Assembly (NCBI RefSeq): GCF_020554865.1
Contig: NZ_JAJCIC010000029.1
Coordinates: 1-57,102 of the forward strand
Direction: 5' to 3'
Length of the DNA: 57,102 nt
Origin: Lacrimispora sp. 210928-DFI.3.58
GTDB lineage: Bacteria; Bacillota; Clostridia; Lachnospirales; Lachnospiraceae
Shown piece by piece: positions 17,738-25,570 of this stretch (position 1 is its first letter; every line of letters begins with the position of its first letter). The translations under genes and the position numbers were made by a program. The notes beneath the pieces are model-generated. The model did no database searches. It was not told where the DNA came from and worked only from the letters and a program-made list of their open reading frames with translations.

Positions 17738-18886
17738 TCAATAGTTTTCCGCACGCACTTCGAAGAATGCCTGAGGATGCTTGCAGACAGGGCAGATCTC
17801 AGGAGCCTTGGTTCCTACTACGATATGTCCGCAGTTACGACACTCCCAGATGGTAACGCCGCTCTTCTCAAATACCTGCATAGCCTCGACGTTACTCAGC
17901 AGCTTGCGGTAGCGCTCCTCGTGCATCTTCTCAATGGCAGCTACGCCACGGAATTGTTCAGCCAGATCATGGAATCCTTCCTCGTCAGCCTCACGGGCCA
18001 TGCGGTCATACATATCCGTCCACTCAGCGTTCTCGCCTTCGGCAGCATGGAGAAGGTTCTCGGCAGTATCGCCCAGTTCGCCCAGAGCTTTGAACCACAG
18101 TTTGGCGTGCTCCTTCTCGTTCTCTGCGGTATGTAGGAACAGAGCAGAGATCTGTTCGTAACCGGCTTTTTTGGCTACGGAAGCAAAGTAGGTATACTTG
18201 TTGCGGGCCTGAGATTCCCCAGCAAAAGCTTCCCACAGATTCTTCTCGGTCTTGGTACCTGCATAGGGATTTTTTGCCGGAGCTGCAGCATCCTCAATCT
18301 TCACAAACTTGTCGGCAGGCTGCTTGCAGATGGGACACTTAAAATCAGGTGTCATAGGGCCTTCGTGAATGTAACCGCAGACTGTGCATTTCCATTTTTC
18401 CATTTTCTTTTCCTCCATTTTTTCATTGAATAGAATGTTTTTTAACAGAGATTCCACAGCATCCACCGGAATGCCGGGATACGTTTTAATGCTTTCCAAG
18501 AATGCCCTGGTGTTACCGCTCTGAGGCAGCATAAAGCCGGCTTCCCTGCACAGATCCTCAGCCATCAAGCGAGAAGATTTTTCCACAGCGACGCTCAAGA
18601 CATCGGGAAGCTGCGAAGCAATGTTCTCTGCATTGGCTTTGCTTTGAACTAAGCCACGAAGTGCTTCGACAACTTTTTCTTCTTTCGGCTGCTGGGGCGG
18701 AAGTTCTTTTGGAACCATAGAGATTGCAGAGGATGGACAGGCTTCGGCACAGGCACCGCAGCCGATACACTTTTCAGGATCAATGATGCTGTTCTCTGTA
18801 TCAGTCGCTCCGGTAGGGCAGACATAGAGGCAAAGGCAGTCCTTAGTACATAAGCGAAGATTTCTTACTGCATATTTTTCAGCCAT
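17738..18886 (-). CDS. Ferredoxin-rubredoxin-rubrerythrin-rubredoxin fusion
   Basis: 382 residues with an unusual order. Residues 1-60 are a two-cluster ferredoxin (C-x3-C-x-C-x3-CP and [12 protein letters not shown]). A helical linker (about 65-155) follows. Then a rubredoxin-like module ([10 protein letters not shown] ... CPICK, about 165-195), a ferritin-like diiron domain with E-x6-Y and EKEH/EKMHEE motifs (about 215-345), and a C-terminal rubredoxin (CRNCGH ... CPVCK). It should reduce peroxide at the diiron site with electrons passed through its own iron-sulfur and rubredoxin centres. An internal M-rich stretch near residue 155 could allow a shorter product starting at the rubredoxin-rubrerythrin part. 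It sits between the double rubredoxin and the superoxide reductase. Confidence 0.88.
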   Translation of the reverse strand: MAEKYAVRNLRLCTKDCLCLYVCPTGATDTENSIIDPEKCIGCGACAEACPSSAISMVPKELPPQQPKEEKVVEALRGLVQSKANAENIASQLPDVLSVAVEKSSRLMAEDLCREAGFMLPQSGNTRAFLESIKTYPGIPVDAVESLLKNILFNEKMEEKKMEKWKCTVCGYIHEGPMTPDFKCPICKQPADKFVKIEDAAAPAKNPYAGTKTEKNLWEAFAGESQARNKYTYFASVAKKAGYEQISALFLHTAENEKEHAKLWFKALGELGDTAENLLHAAEGENAEWTDMYDRMAREADEEGFHDLAEQFRGVAAIEKMHEERYRKLLSNVEAMQVFEKSGVTIWECRNCGHIVVGTKAPEICPVCKHPQAFFEVRAENY

Positions 18887-18888
18887 AG

Positions 18889-19518
18889 TTATGCCCTCCC
18901 TTCCACTTTTTCAAATTTCCAACTGGGAACCTTACACACGGGACAAAGCTCTGGGGCTGTGTCGCCCACATAGACAAAACCACAGACCGTACAAACCCAG
19001 ACACCGGTGTTTTCCAACATCTTATCTCCCTCAGATTCATAGCGGGTCAGCAGAGACTGGAGCATTCGGGTAACCTTTTCGCTCCACACCTGACAGCGCA
19101 GACCACCCCGATCCAGCTTTTCACCGGCTACTGCATTGCCGTAAGGATATCCCACTGAGAGATCCTGTTCGATGAGTTCCAGCAGCCTGGCAGTGCTGGC
19201 CTCCTCGACGGGCACAGCCTTGCTCCTGAAGAACTCTGCCAGTTTTCTGAAATCATCTGCCTGCTGGGGCAGATACTGCTTTTCGCAGCCACGGGCCAAG
19301 TTTGAGCAGATGACGCTCATTTCCATGGGAGAGAGCTCCTTGTCTACATGAGGCTTTTCGAGGATCTTCTGGGATGTTGTTTTTTCTTCTTTGGGTTTGA
19401 AAGCGTCTTTGCCTGCTCCGCAGAGGGGACACTTCCAATCGGTGGGTAGGTCTTCCCACTTGCCACTGACAGCTTCATCGTGAACGTAGCCACAAATGCT
19501 GCAAACATATTGTTTCAT
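18889..19518 (-). CDS. Double rubredoxin with central helical domain
   Basis: 209 residues. The N-terminal rubredoxin ([10 protein letters not shown] ... WKCPLCGAG, residues 5-40) and C-terminal rubredoxin ([11 protein letters not shown] ... CPVCK) flank about 115 mostly helical residues. That centre has short matches to the linker of the neighbouring ferredoxin-rubrerythrin protein but no full diiron motif. First gene of a three-gene operon ending in superoxide reductase, 2 bp from the next gene, so it is a likely electron donor to both. The Crp-type operator at 19571 lies upstream. Confidence 0.8.
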   Translation of the reverse strand: MKQYVCSICGYVHDEAVSGKWEDLPTDWKCPLCGAGKDAFKPKEEKTTSQKILEKPHVDKELSPMEMSVICSNLARGCEKQYLPQQADDFRKLAEFFRSKAVPVEEASTARLLELIEQDLSVGYPYGNAVAGEKLDRGGLRCQVWSEKVTRMLQSLLTRYESEGDKMLENTGVWVCTVCGFVYVGDTAPELCPVCKVPSWKFEKVEGRA

Positions 19519-19570
19519 AGATTTTACAGCCTCCTTTGTCTATATTTTGCCAAATCACGACACAAATTCC

Positions 19571-19583
19571 GTGACTTTATCAC
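19571..19583 (-). promoter_or_regulatory. Crp-type operator of the rubredoxin/rubrerythrin/superoxide reductase operon
   Basis: GTGACTTTATCAC has the GTGA-N5-TCAC form shared with three other sites in this island. It lies 53 bp before the first start codon. The -10 box is less clear than at the other sites; AAAATATAGA on the minus strand (about 19539-19548) is the best candidate. Confidence 0.55.
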
Positions 19584-19587
19584 CTAT

Positions 19588-20358
19588 TCAGCCGCAGGAG
19601 TGATGATCGCAGCCGTGGGAACCGCAAGAGTGACCTTCCCCATGGTGGTCGTGATGATCACACCGGACATTGGGGTTGAAGTCCAGCTCACCTGCTACCA
19701 GTGCTTCTGCTGCTACATCAGCGCTGCCGGAAACACCACCGTAAAGTCGGATACCCGCATCGCTGAGTGCTATCTGTGCACCGCCGCCAATACCGCCACA
19801 GATCAGGGCATCCACCTTCAGGGCGCTCAGAACTCCTGCCAGCGCACCATGGCCGCTGGTGCCCGCATCCACAATCTCAGACGAAATGATATTTCCATTT
19901 TCCACATCATAGATTTTGAACTGTTCGGTGTGACCGAAGTGCTGAAAGATTTCTCCGTTTTCGTAAGTGACTGCTATTCTCATAATATGATCTCCTTTCG
20001 GTTTTTCGTGCATCGGATGGATTTTTTTCTGATAGCAATTTCTGCACCCGTAGGCTGCGCTGTTTCCGCTGCAGAGCGCAAAATCCCCTCCCTCGATTCG
20101 CAGAGGAAGTCCTTCAACCAGCGCATCCGCAAGTTTTTTACGGGCAGCTACATAAATCTGCTGAACCGTTGTTCTGGCAATACGCATATATTCTCCGCAT
20201 TGCTCCTGAGAAAAACCTTCACGGTCAATCAGGCGAATGGCTTCATACTCATCCACATTCAGGACAATGGGAGTCAGTTCCTCGCCGCCACGAACCGGAA
20301 CAAAACCATCATTATCCGGCAGACAACATACTTTTCTACATTTTCTCGGTCTTGGCAT
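19588..20358 (-). CDS. DUF134 regulator fused to NifX/NafY-type cofactor domain
   Basis: 256 residues. The first about 110 residues match DUF134: MPRPRKCRKVC start and a sigma-like helix-turn-helix (EGFSQEQCGEYMRIARTTVQ), followed by a cysteine pair region (CRNCYQKK). Residues about 125-225 match the dinitrogenase Fe-Mo cofactor family (MRIAVTYENGEIFQHFGHT ... ALICGGIGGGAQ). The last 25 residues are His/Cys/Asp-rich and look metal-binding. The two domains are usually separate neighbouring genes; here one frame covers both, with an internal ATG (MRIAVTY) that could give a NifX-only product. The fusion could couple metal-cluster sensing to transcription. Confidence 0.85.
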   Translation of the reverse strand: MPRPRKCRKVCCLPDNDGFVPVRGGEELTPIVLNVDEYEAIRLIDREGFSQEQCGEYMRIARTTVQQIYVAARKKLADALVEGLPLRIEGGDFALCSGNSAAYGCRNCYQKKIHPMHEKPKGDHIMRIAVTYENGEIFQHFGHTEQFKIYDVENGNIISSEIVDAGTSGHGALAGVLSALKVDALICGGIGGGAQIALSDAGIRLYGGVSGSADVAAEALVAGELDFNPNVRCDHHDHHGEGHSCGSHGCDHHSCG

Positions 20359-20381
20359 AGATTCACCTCCATATTATTTGC

Positions 20382-20391
20382 GGCATATGCC
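20382..20391. promoter_or_regulatory. GGCATATGCC palindrome
   Basis: A perfect 10-bp palindrome in the leader of the DUF134 gene. It shares CATATGCCAT with the right arm of the divergent operator at 20423-20450, so it may be an extra binding site of the same regulator. Confidence 0.4.
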
Positions 20392-20403
20392 ATTTATACA
20401 ATC

Positions 20404-20469
20404 ATTGTACATCTCCCTTTCCCATATGTCAACGGAATTATTGACATATGCCATAAATTATTTTATACT
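20404..20469. promoter_or_regulatory. Divergent promoters of DUF134 and Crp-like genes with shared operator
   Basis: Rightward: TTGACA (20441-20446), 17-bp spacer, TATACT (20464-20469). Leftward: TTGACA (plus 20427-20432), 17-bp spacer, TACAAT (plus 20404-20409). The two -35 boxes are embedded in a perfect inverted repeat, CATATGTCAA and TTGACATATG (20423-20432 and 20441-20450, 8-bp spacer), so one dimer bound here would block both promoters. Confidence 0.75.
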
Positions 20470-20493
20470 ATGTGTATTCAAGGAGGTGTACCC

Positions 20494-21153
20494 ATGGATT
20501 TTTCATCCTATTTTCCAATTTGGAACAAACTGACACCGACCCAGCAGCAGATTTTGGAGCGAAATGCAGTTTTACGAAAAGTGGACAAAGGGACTGTGAT
20601 TCACAACGGAACTGTGGAGTGTACCGGTCTTCTGCTGGTAAGAAGCGGACAGCTTCGTGCCTATATTCTTTCTGATGAAGGACGGGAGATTAGCCTCTAT
20701 CGTTTGTTTGATCGGGATATTTGCCTGTTTTCCGCCTCCTGTATGATGAACAGCATTCAGTTTGAGATCACCATTGAGGCGCAGAAGGATACCACGATGT
20801 GGGTTATTTCTGCTGACACTTATGGACGCTTAATGAAAGAGTCTGCTGTGGTAGCTAATTTTACCAACGAAATTATGGCTACCCGTTTTTCTGAGGTTAT
20901 GTGGCTCATGGAGCAGATCATGTGGAAAAGCTTTGATAAAAGGCTGGCAGGATTTCTGCTGGAGGAATGCAGCTTAGAGGGAACAAACATCCTCAAGATT
21001 ACCCATGAAACCATTGCGGGCCACATGGGTACCGCCCGTGAGGTAGTTACTCGAATGCTTCGCTATTTCCAGAACGAGGGTATGGTCAAGCTGACTCGTG
21101 GAACAGTGGAGGTTACAGACGAAGCTGCATTGGAGGAACTGCAAAATGCCTAA
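20494..21153 (+). CDS. Crp/Fnr-family transcriptional regulator
   Basis: 219 residues from ATG GAT behind AGGAGGTG; a much longer upstream open frame is antisense to DUF134. Residues 15-115 are a cyclic-nucleotide-type beta-barrel, then a dimer helix and a winged HTH (about 168-205). The recognition helix reads GTAREVVTR: R182, E183 and R187 have the R-E-x3-R spacing that in Crp contacts GTGA. That agrees with the four GTGA-N5-TCAC operators of this island. There is no Fnr-type N-terminal cysteine cluster, but C43, C77 and C83 in the sensor domain could be redox-active. It is the only activator-type regulator in the island and its likely master. Confidence 0.88.
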   Translation: MDFSSYFPIWNKLTPTQQQILERNAVLRKVDKGTVIHNGTVECTGLLLVRSGQLRAYILSDEGREISLYRLFDRDICLFSASCMMNSIQFEITIEAQKDTTMWVISADTYGRLMKESAVVANFTNEIMATRFSEVMWLMEQIMWKSFDKRLAGFLLEECSLEGTNILKITHETIAGHMGTAREVVTRMLRYFQNEGMVKLTRGTVEVTDEAALEELQNA

Positions 21154-21211
21154 GCAACAGCTAATCCTGCTGATTATCGCCTTGGCTGTGCTTGGAATTA
21201 TCATTTACTAA
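21146..21211 (+). CDS. 21-residue hydrophobic peptide coupled to the Crp-like gene
   Basis: An ATG nine bases after GGAGG overlaps the regulator's last codons (ATGCCTAA). The peptide starts MPKQQ and continues as one leucine/isoleucine-rich membrane helix ending IIIY, followed by a TAA and the terminator. The good ribosome-binding site and the fit between overlap and terminator favour a real micro-protein. Its function is unknown. Confidence 0.5.
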   Translation: MPKQQLILLIIALAVLGIIIY

Positions 21212-21214
21212 AGG

Positions 21215-21256
21215 ATAACCCCTTCTCATTTCCTGTGGAATCTGAGAAGGGGTTAT
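21215..21256. terminator. Bidirectional terminator
   Basis: ATAACCCCTTCTCA pairs perfectly with TGAGAAGGGGTTAT (14 bp). It separates the Crp-like operon from the convergent CoA-disulfide reductase operon and has T-rich tails on both sides. Confidence 0.85.
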
Positions 21257-21258
21257 TG

Positions 21259-22950
21259 TTATTTGTCCATACCGCAGGCGGTGGCGGATTCAATAAGGCA
21301 GCGATCATTGGTCACAGCATCATAGAGCCGGAAGCCGCCGGAGAAGTTATAGCAGTCAAATCCGTTTCCGGCCAGGATACGACAGGCAATGTAGCTGCGC
21401 AGGCCGCTCTGGCAGATGACGTAGACAGGCGTACGCTTGTCCAGCTCATCCAACCGCTCCCGCAGCTCGTCCACTGGGATATTTAAGAAACCGTCAATGT
21501 GTCCGTGGGTGAATTCTTCTGCAGTGCGGGTGTCCAACAGAGTTACACTTCGGTCACGAGGAAGATTATATGCTTCTTCCAGATGCCACTGTTTCAGAAC
21601 ACCTTTTGCGATATTCTCAATCATAAAGCCAGCCATATTTACCGGGTCTTTCGCAGAGGAGTAAGGCGGTGCGTAGGCCAGATCCAGATCCTTCAGTTCT
21701 GTGGCTTTCATTCCTGCCCGGATAGCGGTAGCCAGCACATCAATCCGCTTGTCCACCCCTTTATAGCCCACGATCTGAGCACCCAGAAGGCGGTAGGTTT
21801 CTTTCTCAAATACCACTTTCATGGTCATGACCTTCCCGTCGGGGTAGTAACCTGCATGGCTCATGGGCGACAGGATAACCGTATCAACATCCAGTCCTGC
21901 TTTTCTGGCGTTGGTCTCATTCACGCCGGTAGTGGCGGCAGTCATGTCAAAGACCTTGATGACAGAGCTTCCCTGGGAGCCGGTATAATGGCTGTCTCCA
22001 CCACAGATGTTGTCCGCAGCGATTCGTCCCTGTTTGTTAGCAGGGCCCGCCAAAGAAATCAGAGCATCCTGCCCTGTGACAAAGTGCTTCACCTGCACCG
22101 CATCACCCACAGCATAGATGTCTGAAATGGAGGTTTCCATCTGGTCATTGACCACAATACTTCCCTTAATGCCCAGTTCTAACCCGGCATCTTTTGCAAG
22201 GGTGGTTTCGGGAGAAACACCAATGGCCAGGATTACCATATCCGCATGGAGAGGCTGTTCGTCTTTCAGCAGCACATCCACGCCGCCGCCCATTTCCGCA
22301 AACCCTTCCACGGTATGACCCAGTGCCAGCTTAACACCGTGCTTGCGCATTTCATTGTGTATAAAAGCAGCCATATCGGAATCAAAGGGATTCATAAGCT
22401 GTTTTGGACGCTGGACAATGGTGACCTCCATTCCCAGTTCACGCAGGTTTTCTGCCAGCTCCAACCCAATGAAGCCACCACCTGCCAGTACGGCAGACTT
22501 AGGATGGTTTATATTGATGTAATCCTTGATGCGGAAGGTGTCCTCCACGGTGCGCAGGGTGAACAGTTTATCAAGACCTAAGCCGGGAAGCCTGGGTTGG
22601 GTAGGCTTGGCACCGGGAGAAAGAATCAGCTTGTCATAGCTTTCCTCGAATTCCTCTCCGGTTTGCAGATTCTTGACGGAAACGGTCTTTTTGTCAGGAT
22701 GGATAGCCGTGACCTCATGGTGTACCTTCATGTTCACACGGAACCGGGAGAAGAAGCTCTCCGGTGTCTGGAGGGTCAGGTCCGACCGATCGGTAATCAC
22801 ATCACCGATATAGTAAGGCAGACCACAGTTGGCATAGGAGATATACCCCGAGCGCTCAAAAACTACGATTTCTGCCTGCTCATTTAGTCTGCGAATACGG
22901 GCGGCAGCAGTAGCACCGCCTGCCACACCGCCTACAATGATAACTTTCAT
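21259..22950 (-). CDS. CoA-disulfide reductase with C-terminal rhodanese domain
   Basis: 563 residues from ATG AAA GTT behind AAAGGTGG. Residues 1-450 are the pyridine nucleotide-disulfide oxidoreductase fold: FAD motif VGGVAGGATAAARIRR, active-site cysteine in YANCGLPYY, NAD(P)H motif GGGFIGLELAENL, and FAD motif IYAVGDAVQ. Residues 470-555 are a rhodanese domain with active-site loop CQSGLRS. This architecture belongs to the CoADR-RHD family, which reduces CoA disulfides, persulfides or polysulfides with NAD(P)H. It follows a free rhodanese and thioredoxin in one operon, supporting low-molecular-weight thiol or sulfane-sulfur detoxification. Confidence 0.9.
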   Translation of the reverse strand: MKVIIVGGVAGGATAAARIRRLNEQAEIVVFERSGYISYANCGLPYYIGDVITDRSDLTLQTPESFFSRFRVNMKVHHEVTAIHPDKKTVSVKNLQTGEEFEESYDKLILSPGAKPTQPRLPGLGLDKLFTLRTVEDTFRIKDYININHPKSAVLAGGGFIGLELAENLRELGMEVTIVQRPKQLMNPFDSDMAAFIHNEMRKHGVKLALGHTVEGFAEMGGGVDVLLKDEQPLHADMVILAIGVSPETTLAKDAGLELGIKGSIVVNDQMETSISDIYAVGDAVQVKHFVTGQDALISLAGPANKQGRIAADNICGGDSHYTGSQGSSVIKVFDMTAATTGVNETNARKAGLDVDTVILSPMSHAGYYPDGKVMTMKVVFEKETYRLLGAQIVGYKGVDKRIDVLATAIRAGMKATELKDLDLAYAPPYSSAKDPVNMAGFMIENIAKGVLKQWHLEEAYNLPRDRSVTLLDTRTAEEFTHGHIDGFLNIPVDELRERLDELDKRTPVYVICQSGLRSYIACRILAGNGFDCYNFSGGFRLYDAVTNDRCLIESATACGMDK

Positions 22951-22951
22951 A

Positions 22952-23272
22952 TTACCGTTCCACCTTTCCTGCATAAGCGGAAATTCCGCCTATGTTTTCC
23001 ACATTGGTATAACCCATCTGCTTCAAAATAGCAGCTGCCTGACGGCTTCTTGCACCGCTGAGACAATGAACAAAAATGGGGGTAGCTTTATTGTCAATCA
23101 CGCCAGCCACTTTGTTAATGGACTGCAAAGGAATATTTTTACTGCCGGGGATATGCCCCTGCCGGTATTCGTCAGGGGTACGAACATCCAGCAGGACTGC
23201 GCCATCCGTAGTGCTATATTCTTTGACACCCTGATTGATGTCAGGGCCTTTCAGGAAATCGAAGAATCCCAT
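22952..23272 (-). CDS. Single-domain rhodanese
   Basis: 106 residues. The rhodanese fold is complete: LLDVRTPDEYRQGHIPGSKN and active-site loop CLSGARS. It transfers sulfane sulfur to thiol acceptors in the cytoplasm. It starts 12 bp after trxA and stops 1 bp before the CoADR start codon, so the three genes are tightly coupled. Confidence 0.88.
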   Translation of the reverse strand: MGFFDFLKGPDINQGVKEYSTTDGAVLLDVRTPDEYRQGHIPGSKNIPLQSINKVAGVIDNKATPIFVHCLSGARSRQAAAILKQMGYTNVENIGGISAYAGKVER

Positions 23273-23284
23273 CTTTGCACCTCC

Positions 23285-23590
23285 TTACAGCATGGCGAGA
23301 ATCTGGGCCTTAGGTCTGGCACCGGTGACTTGATTGGCAATCTTTCCGTTCTTCATAACCACCAGAGTGGGAATGCTCATCACACCGAACTGCATAGCCA
23401 GTTCCTGTTCCTCATCCACATTAATTTTAACAACCTTGATATCGGAGCGCTCCTTGGCAATCTCCTCTACCAGAGGAACTACCATGCGGCAAGGACCACA
23501 CCAGGGAGCCCAGAAATCCATCAGGACGGGCTTGTCCGAGTTCAAAACCTCTTGATTGAAATTGTTTTTATTTACATTGATAGCAGACAT
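23285..23590 (-). CDS. trxA: Thioredoxin
   Basis: 101 residues, standard thioredoxin with [10 protein letters not shown] active site, the conserved cis-proline loop (MSIPTLVV) and DEEQEL helix. It is the first gene of the trxA-rhodanese-CoADR operon. The Crp-type promoter lies 35 bp upstream. It can be reduced by the trx-trxR fusion's reductase module or feed the rhodanese. Confidence 0.93.
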   Translation of the reverse strand: MSAINVNKNNFNQEVLNSDKPVLMDFWAPWCGPCRMVVPLVEEIAKERSDIKVVKINVDEEQELAMQFGVMSIPTLVVMKNGKIANQVTGARPKAQILAML

Positions 23591-23624
23591 ATTTAAGTCC
23601 TCCTGTTTTCTTTTTTATGGCTTT

Positions 23625-23665
23625 ATTATATCCAGTAGTCGTTGCTTTTTCCGTGATTTTGTCAC
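23625..23665 (-). promoter_or_regulatory. Promoter and Crp-type operator of the trxA operon
   Basis: Operator GTGATTTTGTCAC (23653-23665) and a perfect minus-strand TATAAT (plus 23625-23630). The operator centre is 29 bp from the -10 edge, the same spacing as at 15963-16003 and 24889-24929. It overlaps the stop codon of the upstream rhodanese lipoprotein gene. Confidence 0.7.
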
Positions 23666-24051
23666 TTATCGTCGGCGACGGTTTCACCGGGCCAACTATT
23701 AATCCCGCCGATTTCAACGATATTGGTGTAGCCCAGTTTTACCAGCTTTTCAGAGGCCTGCTTACTCCGATTACCGCTGCGGCAGTATACCAGAATCAAC
23801 TGATCTTTATCCGGCAGCTCCGGAATGTCCTCTGTGCCGATGGATTCGTTGGCAATATTAATCGCACCTGGAATATGCCTTTCACTATATTCTTGAGCAG
23901 TCCGGACATCAAGGATGGTGTATCCGGTTTCCTCCTCCATCATTGTAACAGCTTCCTCCATGGTAATCTGTCGATAGGTTTTTTCAGCGGATTGTGTTGC
24001 ACATCCGGACAAAAGCAGTAATGCCATTAAAATAGGAATGATTCTTTTCAT
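23662..24051 (-). CDS. Rhodanese-domain lipoprotein
   Basis: 129 residues from ATG AAA AGG, seven bases after GGAGG; an ATG two codons earlier is too close. A lipoprotein signal peptide ends at LLLLSGC (lipid-attached Cys about residue 19). The mature part is a rhodanese domain with LDVRTAQEYSERHIPGA and active-site loop CRSGNRS. It should handle sulfane sulfur or cyanide-type acceptors outside the membrane, complementing the cytoplasmic rhodaneses. Confidence 0.88.
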   Translation of the reverse strand: MKRIIPILMALLLLSGCATQSAEKTYRQITMEEAVTMMEEETGYTILDVRTAQEYSERHIPGAINIANESIGTEDIPELPDKDQLILVYCRSGNRSKQASEKLVKLGYTNIVEIGGINSWPGETVADDK

Positions 24052-24076
24052 GTGCATACCTCCACATTTTGAAGAT

Positions 24077-24100
24077 AGGGCAGCCGTTTCCAGCTGCCCT
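24077..24100. terminator. Hairpin between the dehydrogenase and rhodanese lipoprotein genes
   Basis: AGGGCAGC and GCTGCCCT form an 8-bp stem. T-runs are weak on the transcribed (minus) side, so it may only attenuate read-through. Confidence 0.4.
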
Positions 24101-24111
24101 GTTTCCGATTT

Positions 24112-24858
24112 TTATGTTCTTGCCATGCCGTCTACGCTGAGTACAACACCTGTGATATAGGACGCTTCATCAGATGCCAGGAATACAAATGCATTGGCAA
24201 TATCCTCTGGCTGACCCAGGCGGCGCAGGGGAATCTGATTGATGAGCGGATCAATTACCTCCTTGGGAACAGCCTTCATCATATCAGTCAAGGTAATTCC
24301 GGGAGCGACTGCATTCACTCGAATACCCTTCGGACCCAATTCCCGGGCAAGGGAAACCGTCAGGCCATTGACAGCAAATTTGGATGCTGGATATGCAAAG
24401 CCACTGGGCTGGCCGTAAATGCTAACCATTGAGGAGGTGGAGAGAATAACACCGTGACCTTTTGCAATCATGCACTCACTGGCGGCTCTTGTAGCATTGA
24501 ACACGCCTTTTACATTCAGATCCATAACCTTGTCAAAGGTTTCCTCCGTATACTCGGTAAAGGGAGTGCTTTCGGATACACCGGCATTGTTCACCAGAAT
24601 ATCAATGCAACCGTATTTTGAGGCAGCTTCTCGGAAAGCATTGCGGACAGATTCCAAATTGGACAGGTTAGGACTGATTCCCGCAACTGTTGCATCCGGG
24701 TATTTTTCTTTTAGCTGCGCAACCGCTTTATCAGCAGAACCTTGCGAGCTTGCGGTCAGGATTACCGTAGCACCTTCCTTCAAAAATTTGTCTGCGGTAG
24801 CGTAACCAATGCCACGGCTGCCTCCGGTGATAATTGCAACTTTATCTTTCAGTCTCAT
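24112..24858 (-). CDS. Short-chain dehydrogenase/reductase (FabG-like)
   Basis: 248 residues from ATG AGA CTG behind AAGGAGG. Classical SDR motifs are present: cofactor loop TGGSRGIG, NNAG, catalytic Ser (STSSMVS), Tyr-x3-Lys (YPASK) and the C-terminal SYITGVVLSVDGM. It is an NAD(P)H-dependent oxidoreductase of the 3-oxoacyl-ACP reductase type; the substrate cannot be told. Its own Crp-type promoter ties it to the redox regulon rather than to fatty-acid synthesis. Confidence 0.88.
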   Translation of the reverse strand: MRLKDKVAIITGGSRGIGYATADKFLKEGATVILTASSQGSADKAVAQLKEKYPDATVAGISPNLSNLESVRNAFREAASKYGCIDILVNNAGVSESTPFTEYTEETFDKVMDLNVKGVFNATRAASECMIAKGHGVILSTSSMVSIYGQPSGFAYPASKFAVNGLTVSLARELGPKGIRVNAVAPGITLTDMMKAVPKEVIDPLINQIPLRRLGQPEDIANAFVFLASDEASYITGVVLSVDGMART

Positions 24859-24888
24859 AAGAGTACCTCCTTGTGTTTTTGTACTCGT

Positions 24889-24929
24889 ATTATAACCTGT
24901 CTCGGTGGTACTCTCCGTGATAAAATCAC
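24889..24929 (-). promoter_or_regulatory. Promoter and Crp-type operator of the short-chain dehydrogenase
   Basis: Operator GTGATAAAATCAC (24917-24929), which is also GTGAT-N3-ATCAC, and a minus-strand TATAAT (plus 24889-24894). Centre-to-minus-10 spacing is 29 bp. Confidence 0.7.
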
Positions 24930-25022
24930 ATTTTTCCAAGAAGGAATGATAGAAAAATCATTCCCGTGCATAAATAAAAAAGTCATAGTCATGCTCCGAT
25001 TTGAAGTGTAGATTGTGGTTTT

Positions 25023-25538
25023 TTATTTTACAGGTTCTGCACTTTCAGCCATCTTGATGATTTCGGAATCATCAAGTTTGCTTGGAGTGTATTCCAGAAC
25101 ATAAGTGACTTCCGGAGAATAAGTCCAACAGAGAAATGCCGTGTCATCTTTCTTGTAAAGAGCGCCCGGCCAGTCCTGAATCATCATTTCCTCACAACTG
25201 TCCATATTGTCAACAGGGAAAAGCACACCCAGGGCTTCCGTATGTAATCCGGTGATTTCTTCCGGATCTCCTTCGTAAAATGTGGTTTTAAGGATACGGT
25301 AGTAGATGTTGTTATCCTTGTCATTTTGGTCTCCATAGGTCAGTGTGGCTACGAGTTCTGTTTTGGGGACTTTCCCTACATCTTCTCCAAGAACTTCTTC
25401 TGCGCTCTTTTCAAAACGGTCAGCAAATTCATCGAAGTCCATTTCCTGTTTCTGATGTGATGCCACCGCAATTATAATTCCAACTGCCACAACAATAATG
25501 ACGGCAAGTAGAATGGCTATTCGTTTCTTTTTATTCAT
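25023..25538 (-). CDS. Membrane-anchored hypothetical protein
   Basis: 171 residues from ATG AAT AAA behind AAGGAAG. A basic N-terminus (MNKKKR) and one membrane helix (about residues 7-27) are followed by an acidic extracellular domain without a recognised family. No lipobox is present. It lies 32 bp downstream of the SLOG-type gene on the same strand and may share its transcript. Confidence 0.55.
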   Translation of the reverse strand: MNKKKRIAILLAVIIVVAVGIIIAVASHQKQEMDFDEFADRFEKSAEEVLGEDVGKVPKTELVATLTYGDQNDKDNNIYYRILKTTFYEGDPEEITGLHTEALGVLFPVDNMDSCEEMMIQDWPGALYKKDDTAFLCWTYSPEVTYVLEYTPSKLDDSEIIKMAESAEPVK

Positions 25539-25570
25539 GTTCTTCCTTTCCGAGAAAAATAATACGAAAG

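Noticed and set aside
19480..20493. Long upstream extension of the Crp-like reading frame
   Set aside because: It is antisense to the DUF134-NifX gene. The ATG at 20494 has AGGAGGTG and a sigma-A promoter just upstream and gives a normal-length regulator.
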